Shown here piece after piece: positions 36,385 to 46,448 of a DNA stretch of 64,000 nucleotides. Source of the stretch: Juglans regia (taxonomy: Eukaryota; Streptophyta; Magnoliopsida; Fagales; Juglandaceae). The stretch's first letter is position 1. Every line of letters starts with the position of its first letter. Position numbers and translations under genes: made by a program. The notes beneath the pieces are model-generated. The model was not told where the DNA came from, did not search any database, and saw only the letters and a list, made by a program, of their open reading frames with translations. The stretch spans positions 34,609,340 through 34,673,339 of the forward strand of contig NC_049911.1 of NCBI RefSeq assembly GCF_001411555.2, read 5' to 3'.

Positions 36385-36507
36385 TTTGCTATATTTATAG
36401 AAATATAAATAAAATATAAGGTATATTTTGAAGTTTTAAAAATTCTGGGTGGCCATGGCGCCCCTAGTCATGAATCATGATAACGTAGGTGCGCCGCTGG
36501 TTTTAAT

Positions 36508-37035
36508 GACAATTGACTTTGGAAGGCCGGGTACTTCCATCAATCGCAGTACTTATCACTTAATTATCACTTGTACCTTACCAAAGTTAGATTAATCACT
36601 TATATTTATCTTATCATTTATTATGACAAATGATTTTTTTGTTTGTAATTAAGGTTTTGTGAATTTAAATAATAATTTAGTGAAAATTACGTAAAGATAT
36701 TGAAGCAGCGAGATAGCATGATACAAGCATAAACTGGTAAAGGTTTGAACAAAATTATTAAACTAGCTAGCATCGATATAAATACCGAAAAATCAGCATG
36801 TCTTCAGGACGGAAGTACTACTACACTTAACATGAATGTTCTTTCGATCATGAGGCGACAATGGTGATGCCCAAAACATAAACAGACATTGAAATTAATG
36901 ATTGCTTCAATTCATTTCAATATAACGGTGATGAGTACTGATCATGAGTACGATACCTCATGTGCTTGGCCATGAAAACAAATACACATGACATGTTGGA
37001 AGGAATTGAAGCAACCAAATTTGGGGAAGCAGTAC
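36508..37035. other. Non-coding spacer before the BAHD pseudogene
   Basis: I see no gene or paired repeat here. It lies just past the 3' end of the minus-strand pseudogene. Confidence 0.4.
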
Positions 37036-37512
37036 TTAGATTTGGGAGGCAAAGGCCATAACGTCTAGATGATTTTGAAACAATACCATGTTTTTCTCAT
37101 CCTAGTTTACCCATGCCTCAATTCCATCACCATCTTTGGTGTCTAACATATATATATATGAACTAATTCCACGGGTGTACGTACACTGCTCGCCCAAGCA
37201 GGTTTTCCCCAACCAAAATTTACTTCATATACAAAGGGAACCAACACCAACTACCAAATAAATACACATCGGTTCCACCTCTTTCAGCTTCTTCAGAGAC
37301 CTCTCTCATGGAATTAGTCACTATGGAAAACAACTCGTCCCCATTTTTTGGTTTCATGCAGTCGGCCACTGCATTCTGTATTGCATCAATAACCAAACTT
37401 GCCAATTCGTGCAACTCCAACTTGCTCTCGCTGTCTCCGCCAGATCTGGTATTGACAAAGATATCTTTCCGCGTAAGTCCACCGAATGATTCATGATAGA
37501 GGTTCTCAGGTG

Positions 37513-37938
37513 TGTTGGGTGTTGCTCTTTGGAGTCCCACATTCGGTGGGAAATGAGCAAGAGGCAAGGCTCAGGGCCTATAAAATGAGGCTTAGCCTTC
37601 TTGGTTAAGTATTTCAGTCATAAGCTTAGCTAGTAATTTGTGACTCTAAGAATATTCTTCTGTTAACTTTTTTTTGTGAAAGAGAAAGATATGAGAGTTA
37701 AAATTTTGTTAGTGAAAAAATTAAGCTATGTCCCGTCTTTGGAATAAAGAGAAAAATTATGTGATTGAAACAATTTTTCATATAGTGAATTTTCTTTTTT
37801 GAATTTGATAGTTTTTTTTTCTGATTTTGAGAGTTTTTCACGTAAATTATTGTATTATTTTTATTTCTCTATTTTTCTTGATATTCCTTTAAAAGGTGGA
37901 TCATAGGAAGTGAATTTGAAAGGTCCAAATTTCCAACA
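37513..37938 (+). mobile_element. 426-bp solo-LTR-like insertion in the BAHD pseudogene
   Basis: It begins TGTTGGGTGTTGCTC and ends AATTTCCAACA, so the ends are TG...CA with a 6-base inverted repeat (TGTTGG/CCAACA). It is bracketed by perfect 5-bp duplications AGGTG (37508-37512 and 37939-37943). Removing it rejoins the two halves of the BAHD homology exactly. Within lies CCTATAAAATGAGG about 65 bases in, a promoter-like TATA on the plus strand. All this fits a solo LTR of a retrotransposon. It has no coding content. Confidence 0.85.
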
Positions 37939-38482
37939 AGGTGCCCATGTCTAGCTTGAGTGACACCAATTAAAGCCTTCCATATAAGCGCTGTGACCGC
38001 CACTACTCGTGAAGGTTGGCGTTTTGTTGTAGAATCACCGGCGCCACCTTCTGCAATGGTTTTTAGAGTTGCTATTGTTTCACCTCTGAACACGAACCTT
38101 CCCTTGGTGTTAGCTCTTCTTATGGGACGTCGCAAACTGCAGCATGCATGTATATTCTCTCTTGGTGGGAAGAAAGAAGCCAGGTCAAATATTGGAGTAC
38201 TACGAATCACATTATTGATCCCTCCTACAGTCCTACACTGCATGTTGTAGCCCAAGCACTTATGAATGCACTGGCCGTGAATCCATCGACTATCTTGTGT
38301 AAAGCGCATAGCCCAATGGCTAGCCCACCACAATCGAACAACGTTGACCTGAACAATTAACAAAGGAGTAGTTGGCGAGTCTGATATTCCACAATATTGT
38401 ACAAGATTATCCAACATCTGGGGTTTGATTTCTCCATCCAGAAGTTAAGCAACCTGACCACTTACTTGGGCGTTCAAGTATT

Positions 38483-39251
38483 TGTTAGGGTGAACATCAA
38501 ATATTATAGCGTCAATGTGTAAATTAAATTAATAATCTAGTTATAAATATAAACTCTCAAGCAAGACACAAGAATTTTTACGTAGAAAATCCTCCAATGC
38601 AAAGAGAAAAATCACAGAACTTAGTCCAGTTAAACTTCCACTATCAACGATAATAAGGTTACAGATTGTCTTCTATAGAACAATATTTAGAGGCTACCAA
38701 TACATCAAGAATATTTATATTCTTGGTTCAACACAAAAACATCACCACATATAGAAAACCACAAGGGTGACAAGAAAAACTTCACCAAGTGAGTATTTGT
38801 AGAGGATAGATGAAAATGGATCTCAACGATCGGCACTAGTCAAAATGAAGCCGTCGACATCATGAACAACATAGTGAAATTTCATCAAAATCCAACCACG
38901 GATGATCTCTCAAATGTTTGGTGGAAATGTGAGGAAAAAAAAAGAAGAGAAAAACTTCATACACTGACGGCTCTCTCTCCTGTCTATTCCTCTTCTCGTC
39001 TATTACTCTTCTCACTTTTTTTCTTTTTTGCGCAGGTATGTCACTTTCAGCCGCCACTCTCATTTACATATAAAAAAATACTAATATGTCGTCTGAGTTT
39101 ATCCCCTCACTTTAACTATTCATATATTTAATTTTTTTTAATTAATGATTAAGAAAGTGACTACTCTTATATATGTGTGTGTGTGTGACAAGCAAAATTA
39201 CTAGTATGTCATTATAATAATTTCCCTCGCATGGAAGGACCCACCACAACA
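38483..39251. mobile_element. 769-bp solo-LTR-like insertion in the BAHD pseudogene
   Basis: It begins TGTTAGGGTGAACATC and ends GACCCACCACAACA, with perfect 5-bp duplications GTATT at 38478-38482 and 39252-39256. The BAHD homology resumes in register on either side (GVEY before, LNAQV after). Ends and duplication length fit a Copia-type solo LTR. The internal open frames in it (38860-39131) are not gene-like. A TGTGTGTG run lies near 39175. Confidence 0.85.
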
Positions 39252-39550
39252 GTATTCTACCCCGTCATCATTACAGTCAACTAGTTGACTATCTTTGACG
39301 TATCTTCCAGCTAGGGGATAATAGAGGGTTAAGATTCATTCCTCCAAAAGCTTCCTCCTATGATCACCATTAATTTCATGATCTCCACTGGCATGGTAGT
39401 ACAGAATATACGGGTGGTGTATATAGGAGGGTTAATTTGATCTAGCGATGATAATTTCAAACTCCGAAGAGCAGGTGGAGTTGGATTTGCTGGTTTGATC
39501 AACTTTTTGGATAGGATTTGAACCTTCATATTCAACTTTTGATCAGACAT

Positions 39551-39844
39551 GATCTTGTAGCAGATCGATAGGTTTAATCGAGATCTATGCTCTCTGTGAT
39601 TGGCTTGAATAAACCAATTGCATTTGATTGGAACTATATGAACAAATTACAGCCAATATCGGAATCGCTGCATGGTGCATGTTATTTTATTCCACCCGCA
39701 AATATAAAACTACCTCATGAACTAACAGCAAAGGGATCGTATCAACTTGTCAATGTCGATCCGCTTTATAATAGGCCTCATCAATGAAGTTATTAACGTG
39801 AGAATATATATTTATTATATAATATATCCATAATATTCTAGTAT
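39551..39844. other. 5' flank of the BAHD pseudogene
   Basis: 39551-39620 aligns with the leader of the intact BAHD gene (GATCTTGTAGCAGATC here, GATCTTACAGTAGATG there). The remainder holds no recognised gene; the small frame at 39587-39787 matches nothing I know. Confidence 0.5.
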
Positions 39845-40090
39845 GTGTGATAATATTATAACTTATTGTCTATCATATTTAATTTATTGTATAAAATAAT
39901 TAGTATAATTGATTTATTGTATTTCCATTATTTCTCTAATCTCATAATCATTCATCTATAAATAGTGGCAGATGTTATATATGCATTCAATAACAATTGA
40001 TATTAATAAAGATGTAATCCTCAAATCTCTTCCCTTCCCTCTTCTCTATCTCATTTTTTATTTTATTATATTTTCTACGATTAAAAAGCA
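39845..40090 (+). mobile_element. Probable LTR fragment
   Basis: TGTGATAATATTATAACTTA starts a segment with CTATAAATAGTGG (a TATA box) at about 39957 and AATAAAGATG about 55 bases later, followed by CTCTTCCCTTCCC. The order of TATA, transcript start and AATAAA is that of a Copia LTR. The right border and the target duplication are not clear. Confidence 0.45.
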
Positions 40091-40292
40091 AATAGCGTGG
40101 ACTGGGAAGACAGTTTGAAGACAAGCTTTGGGTTTTCTAAGGACCTGTGTGTTACTTATGTTTTATAATTATGTTTAATATTTATATTTAGTATTTATTT
40201 TAATACTTATGATTAAGAAATATCTAGATAGTGAAAGTTAGTAGAAAAAAAAAAAAAAAAAAAAGAGTTAATTGGAGCTCCATCTGGGCTAG

Positions 40293-40373
40293 TCATCGGG
40301 ATGGTAGCCATTCGATTTGGTCATCTGGATGGTAGCCATTCGATTTGGGTATCGGGTGGCCACTCGATCTGGG
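40293..40373. repeat. Minisatellite, ~28-bp unit, three copies
   Basis: TCATCGGGATGGTAGCCATT with CGATTTGG, then TCATCTGGATGGTAGCCATT with CGATTTGGG, then the worn TATCGGGTGGCCACTCGATC. Preceded by a 20-base poly-A. Confidence 0.75.
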
Positions 40374-40645
40374 CTATCCAGAACCGCCCAAGGGGAGGTG
40401 ATCAGTACTGTTAGTCACCCCATAGATTCGATTTTTTTTATTATGTATTTATTTTATTTTTAATATTTTAATTGAAGGAGTGAAAATAGCTAGGTTGAGA
40501 TGAAAGAGCAAAAAAAAAACACAAATAAGTGACACGTTTTTAGATTTTATATATTTAAGAATGAAATTAATGAGAATTAATGTTTAGACTTATTGGAAAA
40601 ACTTTCAAAAAGTCTTGCATCCGTACGAGGCTGACTTAGTCGGCC

Positions 40646-40838
40646 TTGTTTAGATTTAGAAATGAGTTGACATGATTTTAGATTAGTTGAATAAAATATT
40701 GTTAGAATATTATTTTTAATATTATTATTGTTTTAGAATTTAAAAAAGATAAACGGTTTATTATATTTTGTATGAAAATTTGAGAAATTTTTAATTATGA
40801 AATGAGATGAGTTAGAGTTGAGAATCCAAACGGCATCT
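40646..40838. mobile_element. Tourist-like MITE, CTCATCTCAACTC family
   Basis: Opens CCTTGTTTAGATTTAGAAAT and GAGTTGACATGA, and ends GAAATGAGATGAGTTAGAG then GAGAATCCAAACGGC. Same family as 14543 in the same orientation. Confidence 0.65.
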
Positions 40839-41116
40839 TAATTAGATGAACCAACTCACGAACTAATAAGCTAAGAAAAGTTCGGTCTCATTATTTCGTC
40901 AAAGAATCCAACATGCATAAATTGAGGCATAAAGAAAATCATACATAGACTCAAATTAATTTATTCAGACTAACGACTCAATACATGCTTGATATAGCTA
41001 ATTTACATTTAAGCAAGCTCAGATCGACCATAATAGATCTGGAATATGGTGATCGAGCTCTTTATTGTAATATATATGAATAATGCAGCATTAAATAACT
41101 TGGTAAAAACACACCA

Positions 41117-41118
<2 letters not shown>

Positions 41119-41148
<30 letters not shown>
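41119..41148. repeat. (AT)n microsatellite
   Basis: About fifteen AT units, followed by TTATATAATATAT, in the 3' flank of the BAHD gene. Confidence 0.95.
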
Positions 41149-41155
<7 letters not shown>

Positions 41156-41235
41156 ATATATCATGATCTCGTACATCATGATCTAGCAGCCGGATCTGTG
41201 GACATGCATTTATTGAATTGATGTCGGGTGATACA

Positions 41236-42555
41236 TTAGGTTTGGGATGCAAAGGCGATAATGTCGGGATGATCCTGAAACAGGAGCATGTTTTTTTCAT
41301 CCAAGTGCATCCATGCCTCCACTCCATCACCATCTTTGGTGTCTACCAGATAAACAATTTCCACGGGTACACGTGTAGTGCTCACCCAAATAGGTTTTCC
41401 CCAACCGAAATCTGTTTCATAGAAAGGCAACCGGCACCAGCTAAAGAACATATAGACATCAGTCTCACCTTTTTCATATTCCTCACAAACCTCTCTCAAG
41501 GAATCACTCACCATGGAACATAAATCGTTCCCGTTTTTTGGTTTGAGGCAACTGGCCACCGCATCCCTCATTGCATCATTAACCAAACCCACCAACGCAT
41601 GCAACTCTATCAACTTCTTGTCGCAGCTCTCTCCACCAAATCGAGCAAATGCATTCCTACATAGGTTTCCGCTAGAGTTCTCCGATATTGGCAGAGCTGT
41701 CTTTCCACGCATGTTCACTAAATGACTCAGGATTGAAGGTCTCGAGCGCCCATGTCTAGCTTGAGACACGCCAATTAGAGCCTTCCATAAGAGTGCCGTG
41801 ACCACCGCTACCCGTGAAGGTTGGCGTTTCGGCGTTGTAGAATCACAGGCGTCGACACCTTTGGCAGTGGCTTTTAGGCTTGCTACTGCTGCCTTGTTGA
41901 ACACGAACCTTCTCGTGATGTCAGCTCTTCTATAAGTTTGGTGCAGTGCAGCAGGCACATTTTCTCTTGGTGGGAAGAAAGAAGCCAGGTCAAATATTGG
42001 ATGACTAATGTCATCGATTCCACCTACACGACATGCAGTAGCCCACGAGTTAAAGAATGCAGTGCCTGTGAATCCGTCGGTTATCCTGTGTGCACACCGA
42101 ATCCCAACGGCTAGCCCTCCACAATTGAACATGTTAACCTGAACAATTATCAAAGGAGTAGTCGCCGATTCCAATATTCCATACGGGATAAAATTGGTCA
42201 ACAGCTCCATGTTGACTTCTCCTGTCAAAAGTTGAGCAAGCTTGCCATCTACTTGGGCTTCCAAGTATTCAACCCCTTGATCATTACAGTCAATCAGTTG
42301 TCTTTCTTTGATGTATCGCCCAGCTAGCGGGTAATAGAGGGTTAAGATTTCTGACAGTGATTTCTCCAAAAGCTTCCTCGTTTTATCATTTTCATACCCA
42401 TTGGCTGGGTAATATAGAACAGATGGCACGTGTGTTGGAGGGCTAAGCTGATCTATGGATGATATTTGCAAACTCCGAAGGTGGGGTGGAGTTGGATTTG
42501 CAGGTTTGATAAACTTTTTGGATAGGATTTGAACCTTCATATTCATCTTTGACAC
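41236..42555 (-). CDS. BAHD acyltransferase (vinorine synthase-like)
   Basis: A single-exon, 439-residue protein of the BAHD family, which transfers acyl groups from CoA thioesters to hydroxyl or amine acceptors in plant secondary metabolism, normally in the cytosol. The two hallmark motifs are intact: HRITD at residues 156-160 (HXXXD, catalytic His) and DFGWG at 382-386 (structural). Other family landmarks are LSEILTLYYPLAGR (67-80), TTPLIIVQVN (132-141), FDLASFFPPR (188-197) and LVNMRGK (279-285). Length is normal, about 430-450. The start is MSKMNMKVQILSKK; ATGs at codons 4 and 6 could also serve, the last giving the commoner family start MKVQ. I recall this layout from vinorine synthase and alkaloid or terpenoid acetyltransferases, but substrate cannot be read from sequence. 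A broken paralogue lies 1.7 kb downstream at 37036-39550. Confidence 0.95.
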   Translation of the reverse strand: MSKMNMKVQILSKKFIKPANPTPPHLRSLQISSIDQLSPPTHVPSVLYYPANGYENDKTRKLLEKSLSEILTLYYPLAGRYIKERQLIDCNDQGVEYLEAQVDGKLAQLLTGEVNMELLTNFIPYGILESATTPLIIVQVNMFNCGGLAVGIRCAHRITDGFTGTAFFNSWATACRVGGIDDISHPIFDLASFFPPRENVPAALHQTYRRADITRRFVFNKAAVASLKATAKGVDACDSTTPKRQPSRVAVVTALLWKALIGVSQARHGRSRPSILSHLVNMRGKTALPISENSSGNLCRNAFARFGGESCDKKLIELHALVGLVNDAMRDAVASCLKPKNGNDLCSMVSDSLREVCEEYEKGETDVYMFFSWCRLPFYETDFGWGKPIWVSTTRVPVEIVYLVDTKDGDGVEAWMHLDEKNMLLFQDHPDIIAFASQT

Positions 42556-42633
42556 TTGATCTTACAGTAGATGACTATAGGTAGACTTGGTTTTACGTGA
42601 ATGGCTTTAATAAATTCATTTTGAAACGATCGA

Positions 42634-42643
42634 CTATATATAG
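42634..42643 (-). promoter_or_regulatory. Likely TATA box of the BAHD gene
   Basis: CTATATATAG on the minus strand, about 80 bases upstream of the ATG, in a stretch otherwise not a simple AT run. Confidence 0.5.
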
Positions 42644-42750
42644 ATAAAAAAGGCACTGTACGTAGGGGTGGAATTTCAGCCCTCTCCACAAGAAATAATT
42701 ACGAAAGATAAATATTTCGACTATAAAGAAATTACATAAAAGTGATAAGT

Positions 42751-42926
42751 TTAGAATATAAACACATCTCATTTTATTATTATAATTTTTTTAAATTTTA
42801 ACACAAAATATAATAAACAATTCAATTTTTTCAAATTTTAAAATATTAATAATATTAAAAAATAATATTCTAACAATATTTTATCATCTCAACTCAATTC
42901 AACTCATTTCAATATTTAAACGTAGT
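42751..42926. mobile_element. Tourist-like MITE in the BAHD upstream region
   Basis: Contains ACACATCTCATTTTATTAT, AACACAAAATATAATAAAC and CATCTCAACTCAATTC, ending AATATTTAAACG. It sits about 200 bases upstream of the BAHD ATG, so it could touch promoter function. Confidence 0.6.
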
Positions 42927-43597
42927 ATAAACTGATATAGTTTGATATAGTACGTCAGATTATAAAATTATTTTTATTTTAAAATAAATCTAATTAATCA
43001 CATAAAATCACGTTAATTTATAAATTTATTTTTATATATTCTATTTATATGTATATAGTACTTCTCATTCAAAAATCCCTTTCCTCCAAAGAGCAAGTGC
43101 TGCATGTACGTGGCCTTTGCTACTTGCAAACGATGTCGGCTACCATGTTAACCAGTCAATTACACCAAAGACGTCGTCAGCACTTACTTCCTAACTACCA
43201 TTTGTTTTTGTATATAAACCCAATCTTCTTCCTCATTAATTATTATTATTATTTTTTTAACTCTGGGGCTAGCTTGGCAAATCCAAAGATTACACAAATT
43301 AATCACCCTGGACTAGTTCATGCATGTTACCAAAAGTACTCGACGTCCCTGCGAGTCCTCTCAATTAATGATTAAAAATAAAATTAACTCTCTACGTATC
43401 CCAATTGAGATCCACGGTACTTAGAAAATGGCCGTAAGCATGGCGTGAATGGACCAGAATGTCTACGGGCTAGCTAATTAGTTGTCAAAGCTTGAATTTA
43501 AGGTTCCTGATGTCAATAGCTTGACCAACGACAATAACGTCGGTGTAGCTAGCTCAGTTTAATATACTAATTTATACAGCTCAATTGGCAATTCTTA

Positions 43598-43797
43598 GGG
43601 TGAGTTTGGCAACCAAACTCATCTCAACTCATTTCAACTCATCATTACAATTTTTTTAAATTTTAATATAAAATATAATAAACAATTTAATTTTTTTAAA
43701 TTCTAAAATAATAATAATATTAAAAAATAATATTCTATCAATATTTTATCATCTCAACTCGACTCAACTCAACTCACTTCAACATCCAAACACACCC
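43598..43797. mobile_element. Tourist-like MITE, 200 bp, well-preserved copy
   Basis: Ends are GGGTGAGTTTGG (left) and GGGTGTGTTTGGATGTTGAA (right, reverse complement). Target duplications are TTA at 43595-43597 and 43798-43800. The TTA duplication and these ends place the family with PIF/Harbinger (Tourist-like). It is the reference for the other CTCATCTCAACTC copies in the window. Confidence 0.85.
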
Positions 43798-43800
43798 TTA

Positions 43801-44384
43801 GGGCATTCACGTCCGATTTCTTAAATTTTTTTTAAAATTTTAGTTAAAAATGACACTTCTTATAATTTTATTCTAAATTTTACTCATTTTTAAAAAACCT
43901 TCTACATTTCATTCCCTATCATTTCTCAATTCTATTAAAATAATATTCTTTTATTATTTCTTTATTATTTTTTTCTCTCACTTCCATTTACAAACTTAAC
44001 TACTTAATATTTTTTCTTATATTTTGAACTATTACTATAGTGAATATTTTAAACAAAAATTTAAATTATTTTTTTACAGGTTTGATAATATTTTTAAAAT
44101 TATTATTTTTATATTTTAGTAATTATTTTAATTATTTTAAAAATTATTATTTAAAACTATAATAAATATAGATATAAGAGAAAATGTAATTGATTAGAAA
44201 ATGAATATATTTTATTTATTAGAATAAAATATTAATAAAAGATGATTTAAGGAACTACTGTTCATCCCCTAAACCAAAATCTTAAAATAAGGAATGGAAT
44301 GGGAGGAGATTTTTGAGATTTTTTCTAAATTATTCCCTATAATTTAAGGATAACAGTGACATGAAAATACGAATGGAGATGCTC
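43801..44384. mobile_element. PIF/Harbinger-like MITE, 584 bp
   Basis: The left end GGGCATTCACGTCCGATTTC directly follows the TTA shared with the preceding MITE. The right end, reverse complemented, is GAGCATCTCCATTCGTATTT, followed by TTA (44385-44387). The body carries the text also seen at 2750-2890 and 3240-3400. Two MITEs thus share one TTA. Confidence 0.8.
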
Positions 44385-44387
44385 TTA

Positions 44388-44630
44388 AAGGTTAAGGTAC
44401 TGTTTATATTTAAAAAGTATTTTATTTCATTTTATCTTATCTCATCATTATAATTTTTTTAAACTTTTATATAAAATATAAAAAATAATTTTTAACTTTT
44501 AACTTTTTCAAATCTTAAAATAATAATAATATTAAAAAATAATATCATAATAATATTTTATTTAATTTTTAATTTTTACCTCAACTTACCTCATCTTATC
44601 TCATAGATTCACCGTCCAAACCGAACCTAA
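44388..44630. mobile_element. Tourist-like MITE, further copy
   Basis: GGTACTGTTTATATTTAAAA on the left, CATCTTATCTCATAGATTC and CCGTCCAAACCGAACC on the right, between TTA and TAA. Confidence 0.65.
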
Positions 44631-44937
44631 TAGCCTTCAGCTCGTACAAGGAAGAAGATAAAATTTTCGCAAGTGGGAAACAAAATGCGATGAATGAAAA
44701 TAACATTTATTTGTTCTTTCTAAATGAAATTGATTGCTGCAAGGGAAGTCTTACACGGAATGTATTGTACGGGATGTTAATTTCTTTTTACCCCTAATTA
44801 TGTATTGTTGATAGTCATGTAAGAATTGATTTGCCCGTCCTCTTCTTGAAAAAAAAAAAAAAAATTACTTGAACAATAAAAATAAATAAATAAATAAGAC
44901 CAGCCACAAGTTTTAAATGCATAACTATATATAAAAA

Positions 44938-45176
44938 GAAAAATGCTAGGCTTCCGTTTGATTTGTCCGATCACTTTTTTTATTTTTTTTAGTTTTTTTA
45001 TTTAATGATTAAGAAAATATTATTTAATAATATTATAAATTTTTTATTTTTTAAAAAATATTTAAAAATATTAAAAAAATTATGTGAAAAAAATCAAAAG
45101 ATACTAAGTAAAAAAAATTAGAAAAAAAAAAAAGTGATTGGGCAAATCAAATGGGACGGGCTCCCTAACATTTTTC
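44938..45176. mobile_element. MULE-type MITE, 239 bp
   Basis: The inverted ends are GAAAAATGCTAGGCTTCCG (left) and GAAAAATGTTAGGGAGCCCG (right, reverse complement). Both reach CATTTGATTT or CGTTTGATTT, then CAATCACTTTTTTT or CGATCACTTTTTTT. Perfect 9-bp duplications ATATAAAAA lie at 44929-44937 and 45177-45185. Present only in copy A of the tandem duplication. Confidence 0.85.
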
Positions 45177-45189
45177 ATATAAAAAAAGA

Positions 45190-45420
45190 AAAATACTATA
45201 TTGACTCTTAATTTTGATACTTCATTTTGACACCTCTTATATTTTAATTTTTTTTATTTTTTTATTTAATAGTTAAAGAAATAATTATTAGTATATTAAT
45301 TTTTTTATATTTTTTTAAAATGTTTAAAAATAATTAAAAATAAAAAATAAAAAGATAAATTTATATTAAACGTTACGCCGAGCGGTGATCAACCCAGCAC
45401 TACTCTATAAAAAAAGAATC
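45190..45420. mobile_element. MITE-like element
   Basis: Structurally like its neighbour: an outer GAAAAATACTATATTGACTC, an A/T-rich core with TTTTAAAATGTTTAAAAATA, and a GC-richer right side (CGAGCGGTGATCAACCC). Ends pair weakly; borders are approximate. Confidence 0.4.
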
Positions 45421-45507
45421 TGTTCACACATTTCCACAATAGCACCAACTTTTTTAAAATTAACTTGCGCCGACGCTTAAACTTGTATATATTATATTAT
45501 TATTCTA

Positions 45508-45718
45508 AGTTTCTGTTTAAATTTAGAGATAATTTTATCTCATTTTATTGTTATAATTTTTTAAAATATTTATATAAAATATAATAAATAATTTAATTTT
45601 TAAAATTTTAAAATAATATTATTATTAAAAAATAATATTTTAATAATATTTTATTCAACTCATCTAAAATTATTTCATATCATCATATATTATCTTATTA
45701 TACAAATCAGTTCTAAAA
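45508..45718. mobile_element. Tourist-like MITE between the duplicated units
   Basis: AAGTTTCTGTTTAAATTTAG on the left and TATCATCATATATTATCTT on the right around the standard family core. Confidence 0.55.
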
Positions 45719-45937
45719 AAATTTAATTACACCAAAAGACGTCGTCAGCACTTACTTCCTAACTACCGTTTATTTGTCTATATATACCTAATCTTCTTTC
45801 TCATTATTATTATTATTTTTTTAACTCGGGCGCTAGCTTGGCAAATCAAAAATTACACAAATTAATCACCCTGGAGTTCATGCATGTTACCAAAAGTACT
45901 CGACGTCCCTGCAAGTCCTCTCAATTAATGATTAAGG

Positions 45938-46150
45938 TCATGTTTAGATTTAAGAAATATTTTATCGTATTTTATATCATCTTATTATTATAATTTTTTT
46001 TTAAATTTTTATATAAAACATAATAAATAATTTAATTTTTAAAATTTTTAAAATAATATTATTATTAAAAAATAATATTATAATAATATTTTATTTAACT
46101 TTTAATTTTTATATAATTTATTTTTTTTCAACTCACTATTCAAATTACAG
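45938..46150. mobile_element. Tourist-like MITE in copy B
   Basis: GGTCATGTTTAGATTTAAG on the left and TTTCAACTCACTATTCAAATT on the right around the family core; absent at the matching place of copy A, which has a different insertion. Confidence 0.55.
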
Positions 46151-46448
46151 CTACTCCTTCCACTCGTACGAGTAAGAAGATAAAATTTTCGCAAGTGGGA
46201 AACAAAATGTGATGAATGAGAATAGCATTTATTTGTTCTTTCAAAATGAAATTGATTGCTGCAAGGGAAGTCTTACACGGAACGTATTGTACGGGATGTT
46301 AATTTCTTTTTATCCCTAACTATACATTGTTGATAGCCATGTATGAATAGTAAAACAATTGCACATTGAACGATTAAAAAATAAATAAACCAGATATAAG
46401 TTTCAAATGCATAACTTTTGGATAATTTTTTTTTCTTTTTTAAGGACT

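Larger units (their letters stand above)
32246..36499. mobile_element. hAT-like element, interrupted by a nested element
   Basis: The left end is CAGTGGTGGAACCAG and the right end, reverse complemented, is CAGCGGCGCACCTACG. The flanks are GTTTTATA (32238-32245) and GTTTTAAT (36500-36507), an 8-bp duplication matching at six of eight positions, as expected for hAT elements. Subterminal GGGAGGCC (left) and GGTGGCCATGGCGCCCC (right) are typical of this end type. Only about 0.7 kb of its own left part and 0.12 kb of its right part are seen, with the element at 32941-36384 between them. No transposase recognised. Confidence 0.55.
37036..39550 (-). pseudogene. BAHD acyltransferase pseudogene, interrupted by two LTR-like insertions
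   Basis: A paralogue of the intact gene at 41236-42555, readable from MSDQKLNMKVQILSKK (39550) to the end MAFASQI near 37036. Two insertions split it, at 38483-39251 and 37513-37938. Coding damage is plain: a frameshift after about residue 47, a stop within LLEE*ILTLYYPLAG, a stop before LLDGEI near 38445, a frameshift just before the catalytic block (HKIVD, in another frame, in place of HRITD), loss of about 20 residues after LRGK, FGWG preceded by N instead of D, and stops near the C-terminus. Homology to the intact copy extends into the 5' leader (to about 39620). The two genes are in the same orientation 1.7 kb apart, so this was a tandem duplicate that died. Confidence 0.93.
43159..45509. 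repeat. Tandem segmental duplication, copy A (~2.35 kb)
   Basis: Three blocks of copy A reappear in order in copy B (45725-46774). They are ACCAAAGACGTCGTCAGCAC to CTCTCAATTAATGATTAA (43163-43374), AGATAAAATTTTCGCAAGTG to TGTTGATAGTCATGTA (44656-44823), and CACATTTCCACAATAGCACC to TTATTATTCTAAG (45425-45509). Copy A is longer mainly because it has gained several MITEs. No gene is recognised in the unit. Confidence 0.85.

Noticed and set aside
37869..38417. 182-codon minus-strand frame as a separate gene
   Set aside because: It is a frameshifted middle piece of the BAHD pseudogene; its last residues are translated from the LTR-like insertion.
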